Assembly: GCA_937928475.1 (NCBI GenBank)
Contig: CALFVE010000099.1
Coordinates: 1 to 7,521, forward strand
Direction: 5' to 3'
Source of the DNA: an uncultured bacterium
GTDB taxonomy: Bacteria > Armatimonadota > Zipacnadia > Zipacnadales > Zipacnadaceae
Length of the DNA stretch: 7,521 bases
Below, piece after piece: positions 5,998 to 7,521 of this stretch. Under the pieces are notes generated by a model that searched no databases, was not told the DNA's origin, and saw nothing but the letters and a program-made list of their open reading frames with translations. Position 1 is the first letter of the stretch, and each line of letters begins with the position of its first letter. Position numbers and translations under genes: made by a program.

Positions 5998-7071
5998 TCA
6001 CCTTACCGTCGCTCCGAAGGCTCTCCCGCCGAGGGAGAGGGCCGGCAGGTCGCGCATCACCGACTCCAGGCCCAGAATCGTGGAGGAGACCGGGTCGGTG
6101 GCTACGCCCACCGGCAGATGCAGAGTATTACGGATAAGCTCCTCCACGCCCCGCAGCAAGGCGCCGCCGCCGGTGAGGACCACGCCGCCCTGGGTCAGTT
6201 CGTGCTGGACACTGCGGGGCAGGCCGTCCACCGTCCACAGCAGTTCCTCCAGCAGCGGCTGGAAGGCTTCCGCGAGAATTCGCGGCACCCGAGCCGCCTC
6301 GATGTCGTGTGGCCGAGCCTCTTCCGGAGTCTCCTCCCCGGTTGCGTTCACCGATACGGAGGGAGCGCCGGTCCAGCCATTAACCGAACCGATCTGCTCC
6401 TTGATCTTCTCGGCAGTGGCTTCGCTGATGCGCAGGCCGCTCTCCCGGCGCACCGCCCGCAGCAAGGCTTCATCGAGGGTCTCCCCCCCAAAGGCGATGG
6501 TGCGCGTGTGGGTGACCAGGCCACCGGAGAAGATGCCGACATCGGTGGAGCCCCCGCCGATATCCACCACCAGGATGGTTTCCTCGTTGTGGGCGGTGAG
6601 GCCCGCGCCCAACGCGGCTGCCAGAGGCTTGCTGACCGTGGTTACCCGTCCGCCACCGGCGGCGTGGATGGTGTCCACCAGCGCCCGCAGCGCGACCGGG
6701 GTGATCTGCGCCGGGACCGAGGCCAAGACCTGCGGCGCTACCCACGGGCGCCGGCCCAAGGCCCGCGCGATCAACTGGCGGAGTAGGGCGACCGCGCCAT
6801 CAAAGTCGGCCACTACTCCCCCGCGCACCGGATGCACCACCTGCACCTCGGTGACCCCGCGCTCCCAGAGACGGCGGGCCTCCCGACCCACCGCCAATGC
6901 CCTGCGACTGGGTGGCGCGAAGGCCACGATCGTGGGCTCGCGCACGACTACGCCTGCGCCCGGCACAGCGATGTGCACCAGGCTGGTGCCTAGGTCAATG
7001 GCAAGGGTTGAAGCCCAAGGTAACAGAGCTCTGACTCTCCCCGGATGCAGGCTGCGCCCGCTCTGGAACAA
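5998..7071 (-). CDS. mreB: MreB/Mbl-like actin-family protein with altered catalytic residue
   Basis: With the TTG 7071 start this is 357 residues, near MreB length. Actin-fold motifs appear in order: LAIDLGTS (phosphate 1, about 23-30), REPTIVAF, HPVRGGVVADF (about 80-90), SVPAQIT, PLAAALGAG (149-157), VVDIGGGSTD (phosphate 2, 168-177), FGGETLDEA, ATAEKIKEQIGSV, and LTGGGALLRG (299-308). MreB filaments organise peptidoglycan synthesis at the inner membrane. The Glu normally preceding PMAAAIGAG, needed for ATP hydrolysis in MreB and MamK, is Lys here (codon 6628-6630). No mreC or mreD is next to it. The frame stays open to GTG 7182, but residues upstream of about 7086 look non-coding. GGAGGT at 7085-7090 and a candidate promoter at 7112-7140 favour TTG 7071; GTG 7086 is the main alternative. 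It is probably the first gene of the operon leading to HIT, phoH, pgpH, ybeY and dgkA. It may be a paralogue rather than the main MreB. Confidence 0.85.
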   Translation of the reverse strand: MFQSGRSLHPGRVRALLPWASTLAIDLGTSLVHIAVPGAGVVVREPTIVAFAPPSRRALAVGREARRLWERGVTEVQVVHPVRGGVVADFDGAVALLRQLIARALGRRPWVAPQVLASVPAQITPVALRALVDTIHAAGGGRVTTVSKPLAAALGAGLTAHNEETILVVDIGGGSTDVGIFSGGLVTHTRTIAFGGETLDEALLRAVRRESGLRISEATAEKIKEQIGSVNGWTGAPSVSVNATGEETPEEARPHDIEAARVPRILAEAFQPLLEELLWTVDGLPRSVQHELTQGGVVLTGGGALLRGVEELIRNTLHLPVGVATDPVSSTILGLESVMRDLPALSLGGRAFGATVR

Positions 7072-7084
7072 TCCCCAACCGTCC

Positions 7085-7090
7085 ACCTCC
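7085..7090 (-). promoter_or_regulatory. Shine-Dalgarno GGAGGT for the MreB-like gene
   Basis: The minus strand reads GGAGGT here, 13 bases before TTG 7071. The alternative GTG start at 7086 would lie inside this element. The element is therefore the main argument for starting at 7071, although the spacer is longer than ideal. Confidence 0.4.
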
Positions 7091-7111
7091 GCTCGCCGGA
7101 ATACACGCAAG

Positions 7112-7140
7112 AGTCTACCATAAGGTGGGGGAAAAGGCAA
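7112..7140 (-). promoter_or_regulatory. candidate sigma-70-type promoter for the mreB-like operon
   Basis: On the minus strand TTGCCT (7140-7135) and TAGACT (7117-7112) are separated by 17 bases, each matching the -35 and -10 consensus at four of six positions. The stretch is visibly less GC-rich than its surroundings. Transcription would start near 7105, leaving a short leader that contains the GGAGGT at 7085-7090. It lies in the only sizeable intergenic gap (7072-7227) and faces the right way. Half-matches are common by chance, so this is only a candidate. Confidence 0.35.
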
Positions 7141-7227
7141 CCGGAGTCGAACGTATGTGCAACACAGAAGCAAATCAGCCACCCGTGCTTCCCCTGCCCC
7201 GGCGGGCCGCGCGGGCGGCTGCTGCCA

Positions 7228-7521
7228 TCAGAACTGGGTCGCGCCGGTGAAGTTGAAGCCCTCGATGAGCAGCGCCGGGCACCAGACGTGCTCGCACTGC
7301 ACCCCTTCATTCCCCACCATCTGCACGTTGGCCAGCGCCTCCGGTAGGCTCTGCGTGAAGCGCAGGTTCCTCACCCCGCCCACGATCTCTCCCTCCTCGA
7401 TGAGAAAGGTGCCGTCGCGGGTCATCCCGGTGAGGATCGTCTGCATGGGGTGCACCATATTGGTGTAATGGAAGCGCGTCACCAGTAAGCCGCGCTCGAG
7501 AGAGCGGATCATGTCTGTGAG
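7228..7521 (-). CDS. TldD/PmbA-family metalloprotease-related protein, C-terminal fragment (5' end outside window)
   Basis: The frame runs open from the right edge (…LTDMIRSLERGLLVTRF) to TGA at 7230-7228, giving the last 97 residues of a longer protein. The sequence has hallmark C-terminal TldD/PmbA-family segments: GLLVTRFHYTN, TILTGMTRDGTFLIEEGEIV, VRNLRFTQSLPEAL, and PALLIEGFNFTG at the very end. The Met at 7512-7510 is internal, because family similarity continues past it. Family members are cytoplasmic peptidases or their non-catalytic partners. The HExxxH motif, if present, is upstream of the window, so I cannot say whether this is the catalytic TldD or the TldE subunit. It is on the same strand as the MreB-like operon and ends 157 bases before the TTG start favoured for that gene. 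I see no clear terminator after it, only a GC-rich inverted repeat (7206-7219) without a T-run. A second family member lies at the left edge on the opposite strand. Confidence 0.85.
   Translation of the reverse strand, partial: LTDMIRSLERGLLVTRFHYTNMVHPMQTILTGMTRDGTFLIEEGEIVGGVRNLRFTQSLPEALANVQMVGNEGVQCEHVWCPALLIEGFNFTGATQF

Noticed and set aside
5513..7123. 536-residue plus-strand open frame antisense to the MreB-like and HIT genes
   Set aside because: It is Ser/Arg/Pro/Thr-rich with no recognisable domain and lies opposite two well-supported genes; long antisense frames are expected in GC-rich DNA.
7156..7166. TGTG-CAA-CACA dyad in the gap upstream of the MreB-like gene
   Set aside because: Four-base arms are too short to distinguish from chance, and no second copy was seen nearby.
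7201..7219. GC-rich inverted repeat (GCCGC / GCGGC) after the right-edge TldD/PmbA-family stop, as a terminator
   Set aside because: Only five base pairs and no T-run follows on the minus strand; such repeats are common at this GC content.
1..7521. Mobile element, defence island, CRISPR array or structural RNA gene
   Set aside because: I saw no transposase, integrase, direct-repeat array, tRNA-like cloverleaf or rRNA sequence; coding genes fill almost the whole window.

Overview
This is a GC-rich, gene-dense stretch of bacterial chromosome with no gene-free region longer than about 160 bases. I see no mobile element, CRISPR array, tRNA or rRNA. The central gene order (phoH-like, pgpH-like, ybeY, dgkA) is the conserved housekeeping cluster familiar from Firmicutes and related Gram-positive or deep-branching lineages. 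Here it is preceded by a HIT-family gene and an MreB-like actin gene. High GC, non-ATG starts, a DgkA-PAP2 fusion and TldD/PmbA-family genes at both edges suggest a deep-branching 'Terrabacteria'-type organism. Armatimonadota or Chloroflexota-like are possibilities, but this placement is a low-confidence inference from gene content and residue patterns.

Layout. Positions 1-342 (+) hold the C-terminal end of a TldE/PmbA-like protein. It is followed after 2 bases by a complete trpF (345-1046, +). Everything to the right is on the minus strand and reads right to left. The 3' end of a TldD/PmbA-family gene (7228 to the window edge) comes first, then a 157-base intergenic region with a candidate promoter (if the MreB-like gene starts at 7071). 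A tightly packed apparent operon follows: MreB-like (5998-7071), HIT protein (5627-5971), PhoH-like ATPase (4516-5523), PgpH-like 7TM HD-domain phosphodiesterase (2300-4519), YbeY endoribonuclease (1849-2316) and a DgkA-PAP2 fusion (1026-1826). The trpF and dgkA ends converge and overlap by 21 bases.

How the genes fit together. YbeY and PhoH-like (YbeZ) proteins are a known RNA-metabolism/ribosome-maturation pair. PgpH-type proteins degrade cyclic di-AMP, and DgkA-type kinases and PAP2 phosphatases handle undecaprenyl or other lipid phosphates. An MreB-like protein links the transcript to cell-envelope work. The operon therefore mixes RNA quality control, second-messenger turnover and lipid-carrier supply.

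I do not see a wholly new system. The most interesting signals are substitutions at functional positions in otherwise recognisable proteins: Lys in place of the catalytic Glu in the MreB-like protein, loss of a metal-ligand His in the PgpH-like HD domain, and Asp for the third zinc His in YbeY. The in-frame kinase-phosphatase fusion is also notable.
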